DNA from: an uncultured Collinsella sp.
GTDB lineage: Bacteria > Actinomycetota > Coriobacteriia > Coriobacteriales > Coriobacteriaceae
Length of the DNA stretch: 11,008 nucleotides
NCBI GenBank assembly: GCA_900752345.1
Contig: CAADVA010000072.1
Span: 1 to 11,008 of the forward strand
Direction of reading: 5' to 3'
Part shown: piece by piece, positions 1 through 6,508 of the stretch
Layout of the letters: every line of letters begins with the position of its first letter
Position numbering within the stretch: the stretch's first letter is position 1
Translations under genes and position numbers: made by a program
The notes under the pieces: generated by a model
The model's input: the letters and a program-made list of their open reading frames with translations, nothing else
Databases searched by the model: none
What the model was told of the DNA's origin: nothing

Positions 1-143
1 GCCACGCCGCAATCGCCTCGTTAAGACAGCAGACGCCACCGGCCGCCAGTTCAAACACCGCCGGCCCCAACCGCGTGCATCGAGCACCCACCGCTGGGGT
101 ATCCTTGGAGCACATGCATCGCAAGCCACACAAAGGAGCCGCC

Positions 144-830
144 ATGCGCACCGAGCTCGATGTTCCCTTTTCGCACAAAGACGAGGCCAAGGCCCTGGGC
201 GCCAAGTGGGACCGGGCCAAGAAGATCTGGTACGTGCCCGATGGCGTCAACCCCGAGCCCTTTGCCGCGTGGCTGCCCGGCGTGGATCGCTCCGACCCCA
301 GCGCGCCCTACATCTACCTGGTGCTGGGCAAGCGCGAATGCTGGAAGTGCCACGAGCAGACAACGGTCGCAGCCTTTGGCATTCCGTATTTGGCGGCCGA
401 GGACTCGGGCAACAACGCTGCGCCCGCCATGGACGACGCAGGCCACATCGCGATCGATACCGCCCGCGCCAACGCCATAGCCATCGTCCCCGCGCTGGGC
501 TGCGTGCCGGCCGAGATCCGCGACTACCTGCGCGAGCGCTGCGGCTACAAGCCCGTAACGTCGCGCACCACCAAGACCGTATCGCTCGCCAGCACCTGCA
601 CCGGCTGCGGCGCGCTGCAAGGCAGCCATTACCTGTTCGAGGAGCCCACGTCGCCGTTTGCACTCACGGCCATCAACAAGCTGCCCGCGCTGGAGTTCGT
701 GCGCGTGGAAGTCGCCGGCGTCTATGGCATCCCCGCCAGCCAAGGCGACTTTGACCAGGCGCTCTTCACCTGGGCACGCGATCACCACACCCAGTTCCAT
801 AAGAGCCTGTTCGAGGGGATTTACCTGTAG
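144..830 (+). CDS. DUF5710-domain protein with two CxxC pairs
   Basis: A 228-residue protein of unknown function. Residues 4-34 fit the DUF5710 domain, a short module with the pattern VPF-x-x-KDEAK-x-LGAKWD-x4-WYVP. This module is known from the ends of plasmid primases, TraC-like proteins and other DNA-associated proteins. Two cysteine pairs, CWKC (66-69) and CTGC (152-155), could jointly bind one zinc ion, with the segment between them looped out. There is no signal peptide or membrane segment, so it is probably cytoplasmic. The frame is open from the left edge of the window. The ATG at 144 was chosen because AAAGGAG lies five bases upstream and the conserved domain begins right after it. 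GTG at 75 and ATG at 114 are alternatives, but GGAG before 114 is too close. It stands alone on this strand. A nucleic-acid-related role is inferred from the domain only. Confidence 0.8.
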   Translation: MRTELDVPFSHKDEAKALGAKWDRAKKIWYVPDGVNPEPFAAWLPGVDRSDPSAPYIYLVLGKRECWKCHEQTTVAAFGIPYLAAEDSGNNAAPAMDDAGHIAIDTARANAIAIVPALGCVPAEIRDYLRERCGYKPVTSRTTKTVSLASTCTGCGALQGSHYLFEEPTSPFALTAINKLPALEFVRVEVAGVYGIPASQGDFDQALFTWARDHHTQFHKSLFEGIYL

Positions 831-837
831 GGCAAAG

Positions 838-900
838 CTCGAAAATCGAGTCCAGACTTCCTCGAAAATCGAGTGTGAAAATCCTCGTAAATCGAGTGTG
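838..900. repeat. Three 13-bp palindromes at 23-bp period
   Basis: CTCGAAAATCGAG occurs at 838-850 and 861-873, and CTCGTAAATCGAG at 884-896. Each is an inverted repeat (CTCGA, three-base centre, TCGAG), with one base changed in the third copy. The starts are exactly 23 bp apart. The second and third copies share 18 of 19 bases over a longer unit (859-877 and 882-900) ending in GTGTG. The array begins eight bases after the stop of the DUF5710 gene. It may be a protein-binding array or a dispersed genomic repeat; there is no T-run to make it a terminator. Confidence 0.7.
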
Positions 901-980
901 CACAGGTAGTTGAATTGTTGGTGTGACGCAGAAAATGTCGAATCACTGAGTTTGCCCGACTAGATATTCAGTCTTCGAAA

Positions 981-1262
981 CTATGACTCCGCATCGTCAT
1001 AGGTAATGGCGCATCCACAGGTTGGGCATTGTTGAGGATAGACTGGGAGGCGCAAGCCTGTTCGAGCCCGCGGGTCGGTAGCGTGTTTGTCGCGGGCGTC
1101 GATGAAGCTGATGTCTAGGCATGGGAGGTCTGCGCCACAGCGAGGGCAGGGCAGGCAGATTTGGCTGCAGGTGGCCTCGATGAGCGGAAACAGGCTCCGG
1201 TCCATTAACGCTCGCGGTAGGTTTCCGTACACGCCTCGCGCGATATCGCTTCGCCATCCCAT
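981..1262 (-). CDS. Small hypothetical protein with two CxxC motifs
   Basis: A 93-residue protein that I do not recognise. CPRC (39-42) and CPTC (79-82) look like the two knuckles of a zinc ribbon, with about 36 residues between them. There is no signal peptide or membrane segment. The start at 1262 is supported by an AAGGGGAG Shine-Dalgarno about four bases upstream. The gene lies 118 bp downstream of the HNH endonuclease gene on the same strand, with no clear terminator between, so co-transcription is possible. An overlapping frame (997-1353) is also open, but it lacks the cysteine pattern and a ribosome site. Confidence is moderate because the protein is short and no family is known to me. 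Confidence 0.6.
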   Translation of the reverse strand: MGWRSDIARGVYGNLPRALMDRSLFPLIEATCSQICLPCPRCGADLPCLDISFIDARDKHATDPRARTGLRLPVYPQQCPTCGCAITYDDAES

Positions 1263-1380
1263 GGTCTCCCCTTTTCCGTTTTAGCTGTTGAGGAGAGGAT
1301 GGCAGGATCGTGCAGCTCCCGATGCGGCACGGCGCGATCCGATCAATCGACATGATTGGGTTGCGACGGGCCGCATCTAA

Positions 1381-2463
1381 CTAATACGGAGCAACGGCTT
1401 CCGCCCGACGGCGCGATTCCGAGAAATCGAACTCGGCGCGGTGAGCCTCGAGGAACCGAGCATTGGGACGTAGGCGATGCTCATCCGGCTCGCGCAATAC
1501 CGACCCTGCAAACGCGGCATAGTCCGTATGCTGCAGAAGATACGACCCACACAGCTGATAGTCGCCACGCACGAGCTCAAACGAAATCAGATGAGCGTCG
1601 AAGAGCGAGTGCAGGTCGCGACGCAGCAGAATACCGTTGCTGACAACTTGTGACTTGGGACCCGAGTAGTTCTCGATATGCGCGGCTTCGAGCGCTTCGT
1701 TGACGTTGCAGCCCGAGACGGCGCATCGACCAGTGTAGGCCTCAAAGAGCTCAGTGCGAAAACGCTGCTGGCCGATTCGCTCGCGACGCAGCGCATAGCG
1801 AACCTTTTCATCGTCGCTCGCTGGAGCGCCGGAAAACTCCGCTGTGACCGGAGCGTCCTTCATGTAGCTCATATCGGGGAAGAAACGAGCGTCGGGTCCG
1901 CCCTTATGGACGGGGCCGTGCAGCACAAACCAGCTGTTCTCGGGCTCGTAGCGCTCGACGAATGCGAGACCCAGCACCTTGTAGCCAGTGCTCGTTGCAA
2001 AGAACACGTCAACGGGAACGCCGCATTCCATGCAGTTGATCATCTTTTGGTTGTAGTCTTGGTCGCGCCAGTTTTCGACCGAAGTACTTTGCGACGAGTA
2101 CTTGAGCACCCACGTGCCGTCCTCAAGATAGAGCGGCGGAACATCGGGGTAGGCGCCGCGCTTTGAGTTGTGCACCGAGAGCGCAAAGGTCTTCTCGCGC
2201 GGATGCTTAACACGTCCGCGACCTGGCCAAAAGATGCCCGAATCGCGCGACACCGGAAAGAGCTCGGAATCAATCGTCAGACGAAAGGGATATTGAGGGC
2301 TGTCAGCGTTCGCGCGATGCGGAAGTTTGTCCCACAGGCCGCAACGCTGCTCCTCGCGCAAGAACCACTCCCAAGCCTGGACATATTCGGACGGCACAAA
2401 GCTGCAAGCGCGGTCAAAACTCGGCCGAGCAATCAGCGGAACACTAGAAGCGATGCCGTCCAT
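1381..2463 (-). CDS. HNH endonuclease, possibly a modification-dependent restriction enzyme
   Basis: A 360-residue protein. The C-terminal part (about 236-296) is a clear HNH nuclease domain of the HNH_2 type. It has C247 and C252, the EAAHI motif with H262, N276 in VSNGILLRRDLH, then H285 and LFD at 287-289; the catalytic His and Asn are present. The first 210 residues form a separate domain (a run HNSKRGAYPDVPPLYLEDG at 98-116, then W-x-L). This recalls in layout the PUA/SRA-like readers fused to HNH nucleases in type IV restriction enzymes, but I cannot prove that from sequence. The start at 2463 was chosen for a GGAGG six bases upstream. The longer frame back to 2565 would run into the terminator of the preceding gene. 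The small CxxC gene follows. No methyltransferase is nearby, which fits a modification-dependent or solitary nuclease. Confidence 0.85.
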   Translation of the reverse strand: MDGIASSVPLIARPSFDRACSFVPSEYVQAWEWFLREEQRCGLWDKLPHRANADSPQYPFRLTIDSELFPVSRDSGIFWPGRGRVKHPREKTFALSVHNSKRGAYPDVPPLYLEDGTWVLKYSSQSTSVENWRDQDYNQKMINCMECGVPVDVFFATSTGYKVLGLAFVERYEPENSWFVLHGPVHKGGPDARFFPDMSYMKDAPVTAEFSGAPASDDEKVRYALRRERIGQQRFRTELFEAYTGRCAVSGCNVNEALEAAHIENYSGPKSQVVSNGILLRRDLHSLFDAHLISFELVRGDYQLCGSYLLQHTDYAAFAGSVLREPDEHRLRPNARFLEAHRAEFDFSESRRRAEAVAPY

Positions 2464-2493
2464 AAGGAACCTCCAGGAAGAACAGTTCCTCAC

Positions 2494-2524
2494 ATTATCG
2501 CCGATCCCGAGCGATATGCGACAA
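2494..2524 (-). promoter_or_regulatory. Possible promoter of the HNH gene
   Basis: Reading the minus strand, TTGTCG (2519-2524) and GATAAT (2494-2499) are separated by 19 bp. They lie between the upstream terminator and the GGAGG ribosome site. The -10 matches five of six consensus bases; the -35 is weak and the spacing long. Some promoter is needed here because the preceding gene ends in a terminator. Confidence 0.35.
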
Positions 2525-2544
2525 AGTGCTTGCATCAGACATCC

Positions 2545-2582
2545 ACAAAAAAGGGGCCGCTTCAATCGAAACGACCCCTTTC
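2545..2582 (-). terminator. Rho-independent terminator after the second SipW-type gene
   Basis: On the minus strand an AAAGGGG stem arm pairs with CCCCTTT around a 15-odd base centre, with one internal mismatch, and is followed by a run of six T. It begins about 26 bases after the stop at 2609 and closes the two-gene secreted-protein unit before the HNH gene. Confidence 0.85.
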
Positions 2583-2608
2583 AGGCATATTTAGCTGATG
2601 ACTTAAGT

Positions 2609-3553
2609 CTACTTGGAATCAGGAACGATGCCGACCAAGCTAACCGTTACGTCGAAAGTCGGGCTTCCTTCACCAACATCGAGGCCAGACATGTTTTGGC
2701 AATCACTGTCGGTGCCCTCCATCCAAATGACAACCTTGAAGTTCGTCCCGTTGTAACCAACGTGGGCGAGCATTTGAGCATCGCCTGTCGGCTTTACGTA
2801 GGAGTCGCCGCTTCCGGTTGCCCCCCAGTTTTTGCCATTCTGATCAACCATGTTGTCGCCGCACACATGGGCATAAGACGGCGCCATTGTCACCGAAAGG
2901 TTGCCAGAATTCACGCAACTCCAGCCTTCGGTAGCAGAAACATCGTTTCCCTTACCAGTCGGGGGGACGGGGGCATAGACGACCTTAAGTTCACCGTCGA
3001 TTAGCAGGCCCACGCGAAGGCTGCCCTTGATTTTGTCGAACCATTCTCGCGAAGCGCCTTCCGACGCAGTCACAACAACGGGGCCGTTCGAGCTACTATT
3101 GTCGAGATAGACGTCAGCCTCGCCAGTCTGGTTGATCGTGTAGAGCGTATACTCCGCCATCGTATAGGCGTAATAGGTCTTAGGATCTCCCCCAAGCGCG
3201 TAGGCACCCTCAAGCTGGTTGGAAATCGTCGCCCTCTGATAGCCACTTACATCTGTTCCGTTCCATGATTTTGGAACGAACCAGTTAAGGGCATCGTTCG
3301 TTGAAGACGGGCTAATTTCATGACCACGACTTGCGGCGGTCGTTTGGTGATCACTACCGTCATGAATGGCATCTGGACCAGAAGCAATTTGGAGAACCAT
3401 TCCGTTTGCCTGAGCGCTAACGGTACTCGTGGTGCCATCAACTTTTGTATTGGAGACAAACCAAGCGTACGTCGCAGAACCGAGTGCAACCGCTGCCATA
3501 ACGACAGACAAGGCTGCGATTGCAAGCTGCTTTTTCATCTGCTTAACGCTCAA
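2609..3553 (-). CDS. Secreted protein with SipW-type signal peptide (TasA/camelysin-like)
   Basis: A 314-residue exported protein. Residues 6-33 form the special signal peptide processed by SipW-like signal peptidases: KKQLAIAALSVV, then ALGSATYAWFVSN at 23-35. The mature part is acidic and rich in Ser, Thr and Asn, with FKVVIWMEGTDSDC at 272-285 and a beta-rich tail. Both are typical of TasA/camelysin-like surface and fibre proteins. The start is TTG at 3553: AGGAGG lies seven bases upstream, whereas ATG at 3538 would be 22 bases away. The first 50 residues closely match those of the upstream neighbour, but the mature parts have diverged, so the two are paralogues by their export module. Expression probably depends on read-through of the terminator just upstream. 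A surface fibre or matrix role is inferred from the family. Confidence 0.85.
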   Translation of the reverse strand: MSVKQMKKQLAIAALSVVMAAVALGSATYAWFVSNTKVDGTTSTVSAQANGMVLQIASGPDAIHDGSDHQTTAASRGHEISPSSTNDALNWFVPKSWNGTDVSGYQRATISNQLEGAYALGGDPKTYYAYTMAEYTLYTINQTGEADVYLDNSSSNGPVVVTASEGASREWFDKIKGSLRVGLLIDGELKVVYAPVPPTGKGNDVSATEGWSCVNSGNLSVTMAPSYAHVCGDNMVDQNGKNWGATGSGDSYVKPTGDAQMLAHVGYNGTNFKVVIWMEGTDSDCQNMSGLDVGEGSPTFDVTVSLVGIVPDSK

Positions 3554-3560
3554 CGGAAAT

Positions 3561-3566
3561 CCTCCT
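3561..3566 (-). promoter_or_regulatory. AGGAGG ribosome binding site that sets a TTG start
   Basis: A consensus AGGAGG on the minus strand is spaced seven bases from TTG at 3553. It decides the start over the ATG five codons later. It lies about five bases past the T-run of the terminator, so no promoter fits between. Confidence 0.75.
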
Positions 3567-3572
3567 CTCTAA

Positions 3573-3606
3573 AGAAAAAGGCGGGGGACACCTCTCCCCC
3601 GCCTTG
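3573..3606 (-). terminator. Strong hairpin terminator between the two SipW-type genes
   Basis: A perfect 11-bp stem (AAGGCGGGGGA with TCCCCCGCCTT, six-base loop, 3578-3605) is followed on the minus strand by TTTTTCTTT. It stands about 18 bases after the stop of the upstream gene and nearly touches the ribosome site of the downstream one. It therefore acts inside the unit, probably as a partial terminator that lowers expression of the second gene. Confidence 0.9.
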
Positions 3607-3623
3607 TTTAGCTGCTTATCCCG

Positions 3624-4400
3624 CTAGTTCTTATCGGTCTGAGTAGAGGTAGCAGTGAAGACAACGTTAATGCGCTTGGAAGCCGTCTTCAGGTTCTCAA
3701 GATTGTTCGTAAAGACCTGAGCATCGTCACCATCGTAGAAGACATACATTTCAACGGTTGTCTCATCCTCGCCAATCTTATCGGCAAGCTTATGCGTGGT
3801 GTCAGAAGAGGAGACAATGCCGTCCTTATTGCAAAGCACCCAGTTCGTCCCGCTCATGACCAGCACGCGAAGCGCAGAATCAAATTTATCATTATCGCCT
3901 GTGGCACCCGTAATTTTGGCCGAATCAACTACAAGATTGGTGAGCTCAGCGCCCTTTGAGCCAACATAAAAGGTGTTCTTTACGGCATACTTTCCAGTAA
4001 CCGCGGCGGCAGGCGTGCCGGCAGCGTCGGCGCCCTGAGCAGGAACAAGCTTGACAGTATTGTCGACCTTCGAGCCATCAGTCGCACTGGTACCGAATGC
4101 CGTATAGAAGTTAGCCAGCGTATCGTACGGAGTCGTGTCGGCGCCATTTGCCCAATGAGCCGGATAAAGCGGCGTGTTCGCAACAGAAGAATCATCCGTG
4201 CGAAGATCCTTAGACTGTTCATTCTCATCACGGATATACATGAACGCAGAGTTCGACTGAGCAGAAATCTTACTGGTGGTAGCGTCAACCTTGTTGTTGC
4301 TGACAAACCATGCGAAGGTGGCGGAGCCGAGGGCTACGGCTGCCACGAGGACCATGGCGATGGCGGCGCCCATCTGCTTCTTTAATGCCTTGGTATCCAT
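3624..4400 (-). CDS. Secreted protein with SipW-type signal peptide (TasA/camelysin-like)
   Basis: A 258-residue exported protein. The signal peptide spans residues 7-33, with GAAIAMVLVAAVALGSATFAWFV ahead of SNNKVDATTS; this is the SipW-cognate class and is almost identical to the downstream paralogue. The mature part is low in cysteine (one, C190) and rich in Ala, Thr, Asp and Asn. It ends in beta-type sequence with MYVFYDGDDAQ at 218-228, which sits where other family members have W-x-x-G-x-D-x-x-C. The start at 4400 follows an AAAGGGG ribosome site eight or so bases upstream and places the signal peptide at the N-terminus. The frame extends to 4502, but that extension has no ribosome site. 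It is the first gene of its unit and is followed by a strong terminator, so it is likely the more abundant product, perhaps a major fibre subunit. Confidence 0.85.
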   Translation of the reverse strand: MDTKALKKQMGAAIAMVLVAAVALGSATFAWFVSNNKVDATTSKISAQSNSAFMYIRDENEQSKDLRTDDSSVANTPLYPAHWANGADTTPYDTLANFYTAFGTSATDGSKVDNTVKLVPAQGADAAGTPAAAVTGKYAVKNTFYVGSKGAELTNLVVDSAKITGATGDNDKFDSALRVLVMSGTNWVLCNKDGIVSSSDTTHKLADKIGEDETTVEMYVFYDGDDAQVFTNNLENLKTASKRINVVFTATSTQTDKN

Positions 4401-4794
4401 GCGGACCCCTTTCTTTCCCCATTCATCCCAGATAACCCCGAGAAGCCCGGAAGGGGAGCCCGCGCTTTCGTGTTGGATGTTGCTTGCCCATCCTTTAGAC
4501 ATGGAATGAAGAATACCATAATTCTTACGATTTCCTTATGAGTTTTCGGCAGCCTACAATCCGGCAGATTCATAGGTCTACCTCGGGTTATATGTGGTGC
4601 TATGTGAACATCGTTTACCTTATTTGATCTCTCTCCCACGCAGTCATAAGTCCCTCTTAAGCCTTGCGACCGCAGTGCCACGCCATCGCATGCATTCACC
4701 CTCCGCCGAGCTTCGCCCCAGCCCTTCCCCACTGCTATATTGGTGTGGAACGTGTCATTTCTGCCTGCTAAACGGGCTATTGTTGGGAGGGCTC
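4401..4794. other. Divergent intergenic region (394 bp)
   Basis: No coding sequence is convincing here. The region must hold the promoter of the secreted-protein unit (minus) and that of the gene at 4795 (plus). A TATATT at 4736-4741 is a possible plus-strand -10, with no good -35. On the minus strand I found no hexamer pair that stands out. An inverted repeat, AAGAAT-6-ATTCTT, lies at 4509-4526, about 110 bp before the start at 4400. I looked for a c-di-GMP riboswitch and did not see its conserved blocks. Confidence 0.5.
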
Positions 4795-5307
4795 ATGCCT
4801 GCCGCCAATCAACCCAAGGGAAGCGTCTCCGCCGGATCGATCAAGCCGGTGACGCGCAAGGCCGTTCGTTGTCAGCGCGAAGTCGCCTGGCTGGTCACGC
4901 AAGCGGCCGGTAAGCTCGTCGCCACCACCGACGACGTCAATGCGCCCACGCCCAGCTTTGTACTGGCGGCGGCATTGTCGTACACCCGCAAGCAGGAGCA
5001 GGCCGCTCAGGACCGTGGCACCGCGATCGACTACGAGGCCGTCATGAACCCCGACCTCGCGAGCTTTTGTGCGGCTGCGGGGCTGCCCGCAGCACCCAAC
5101 GCGCTTTCGGACACGGGCTACATGTTCACCCTCTCGGGCGCGGACCTCATCCGCGACCTCTACGCCTACTGCGGTGACCTGGGCGAGCACACGGAAAACG
5201 CAGCGCAGGTCAAACCGGGCTACGCGATCAAGCTCGCGCTGCGGTTGTTCTTGCTGGACGGCGCCGCTGGCAACGGCGCTACCTCCGACGGCAAAACCTC
5301 GGCATAA
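4795..5307 (+). CDS. Hypothetical protein, 170 residues
   Basis: Not recognised. The start at 4795 follows GGGAGG with four to five bases of spacing; the frame is open further upstream but has no other ribosome site. The protein is soluble with no signal peptide or membrane segment. It is mostly helical in appearance: a basic N-terminus (SIKPVTRKAVRCQREVAWLV, 15-34), a middle Ala-rich helix (FVLAAALSYTRKQEQAA, 55-71), an acidic stretch at 77-90, and a C-terminal region at 109-156 with DLIRDLYAYCGDLGEH. Three isolated cysteines (26, 92, 126) do not form a metal motif. It is convergent with the membrane protein gene at 5364 and divergent from the secreted-protein genes, so it probably has its own promoter. 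High GC and codon use match the neighbours, so a real gene is likely. Confidence 0.7.
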   Translation: MPAANQPKGSVSAGSIKPVTRKAVRCQREVAWLVTQAAGKLVATTDDVNAPTPSFVLAAALSYTRKQEQAAQDRGTAIDYEAVMNPDLASFCAAAGLPAAPNALSDTGYMFTLSGADLIRDLYAYCGDLGEHTENAAQVKPGYAIKLALRLFLLDGAAGNGATSDGKTSA

Positions 5308-5316
5308 GCCGTCACC

Positions 5317-5357
5317 AAAAGCGCCGGGCCGGGAAATCAATCCCAGCCCGGCGTTTC
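5317..5357. terminator. Bidirectional terminator between convergent genes
   Basis: CGCCGGGC (5322-5329) pairs with GCCCGGCG (5346-5353). One mismatch follows, then GGGA pairs with TCCC around a six-base loop. AAAA on the left and TTTCTTC on the right give a T-rich tail in both directions. It lies ten bases after the stop at 5307 and a few bases after the stop at 5364, so it serves both genes. Confidence 0.85.
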
Positions 5358-5363
5358 TTCGTT

Positions 5364-6503
5364 CTACTTGTCCCCGTCCCCTGCGGGCGAGTTCTTTTGG
5401 TTGCGACGGTTACTCCAAGTCACGTTGTGCTCCTTGTAGTAATCGGGCGCCTCGTTGCCGCTCGCGCTAATGGGGTCGTTGCCGGTCAGGGTGTCGGCAA
5501 TATCCTGCACGAACTTAACGAACAGGCTCGAATCGTCGGTCTCGGACGAATCAAAATCGAAACCGAACTCCACCGCGCCACCAATAATCTTGTCCACGCA
5601 CTCCGGGTCGTCGCCGTCCAGCCAAATGACCACGGTGTATTTATCCACATCGCCCACGCGGAAGTTTTTGTGGCTGATAGTCGTCACCACGTCTTTGGAC
5701 GCAAACGGCTCGGTGTTGGGTTCGGGGCTGCCGTCGGCTGCAGCCGCCGCGTAGGTGGTGGGATCGCCGTTGCGATACACCCTCACGCGCGCGGCCTTCT
5801 CCACGCCCTTGCTAGCGCTGACCACCTTGAGCTTGGCACTGTAGCCCAGATCGGTCTTGCCGGCGTTGCGGATATAGAAGGTGTACGCCACGTAGTTCTT
5901 GCCGTTGTGGCTGCCGTCGATTTTGTCCAGGTTGTCGGGCAGGTCCTCGGCAGCGATATTGGTGCCGTTGTCTAAGGCGTCGGCGGCCAGGCGCGCGGTG
6001 GCGTTGTTAAAGTCGCCGTTGTCGGCAATGGCCACGCCGCGGCGGAACAGCTCCAGGCGGTTGAGGTTGATGGTGAAGTTACCCATGTTTTCCTGCATAA
6101 ACGACAGGGCGAACAGCACGCCAAAGACAAGCGCCAGCACCACGAGGGCCTTTTGCAGCTTGTCCATGCGCAGCAGCGCCGCGCCGATGCGCTCCATGCG
6201 GCGCTTGGGCATATACATGGATACGACCGCGTCGGGGTCGATGTCGTCGAGGTCCTGGTCGGCCAGCGCCTGCTCCAGCTCCTCGATGCGCACCACGCCG
6301 CGCAAGTTGCGTTTGGGCTTGGGCTTGCGGCTGGGCTTGCCGAAGCGCTTGCGGGAGGCGGAAGCCTGCTCGGGTGCGGAATCCTCGCCGGGTGCGTCCT
6401 TGGCATTGGCGCCGGGCGCATCCTGCGACGTGTCCTGGGCCTGGCCCTCGGCCAAATCCTCGGCAGCTTGATCTTTGTTGTCGTTACGCTTGAACAGTGC
6501 CAT
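5364..6503 (-). CDS. Single-pass membrane protein with TasA-like external domain
   Basis: A 379-residue protein. Residues 1-65 are low complexity, first acidic, Ala- and Gln-rich, then very basic (RKRFGKPSRKPKPKR, 51-65). A helix at 70-115 leads to one membrane segment at about 118-136. The rest, probably outside the cell, resembles the beta-sandwich of camelysin/TasA-type proteins: NYVAYTFYIRNAGKTDLGY (203-221), ARVRVYRNGDPTTYA (238-252), and KYTVVIWLDGDDPEC (288-302). The last motif is shared with the secreted protein at 2609-3553. Unlike that protein it has no cleavable SipW signal, so it should stay anchored. It starts five bases after the stop of the PilZ gene with a poor ribosome site, suggesting translational coupling. 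A structural or assembly role for surface fibres is inferred. Confidence 0.8.
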   Translation of the reverse strand: MALFKRNDNKDQAAEDLAEGQAQDTSQDAPGANAKDAPGEDSAPEQASASRKRFGKPSRKPKPKRNLRGVVRIEELEQALADQDLDDIDPDAVVSMYMPKRRMERIGAALLRMDKLQKALVVLALVFGVLFALSFMQENMGNFTINLNRLELFRRGVAIADNGDFNNATARLAADALDNGTNIAAEDLPDNLDKIDGSHNGKNYVAYTFYIRNAGKTDLGYSAKLKVVSASKGVEKAARVRVYRNGDPTTYAAAAADGSPEPNTEPFASKDVVTTISHKNFRVGDVDKYTVVIWLDGDDPECVDKIIGGAVEFGFDFDSSETDDSSLFVKFVQDIADTLTGNDPISASGNEAPDYYKEHNVTWSNRRNQKNSPAGDGDK

Positions 6504-6508
6504 GGCGA

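Noticed and set aside
51..800. Minus-strand frame opposite the DUF5710 gene
   Set aside because: The plus strand has a conserved domain and ribosome site; the minus product is Gly/Ala/Val/Arg-rich shadow sequence.
838..900. CRISPR-like array
   Set aside because: The units are only 13-19 bp, the gaps are about 10 bp and partly similar, and there are no cas genes.
4401..4620. c-di-GMP riboswitch before the secreted-protein genes
   Set aside because: Looked for because of the PilZ gene nearby, but the conserved aptamer blocks are not seen.
5397..5975. Long plus-strand open frame opposite the membrane protein gene
   Set aside because: It is antisense to a gene with a clear domain, lacks a ribosome site, and reflects high GC content.
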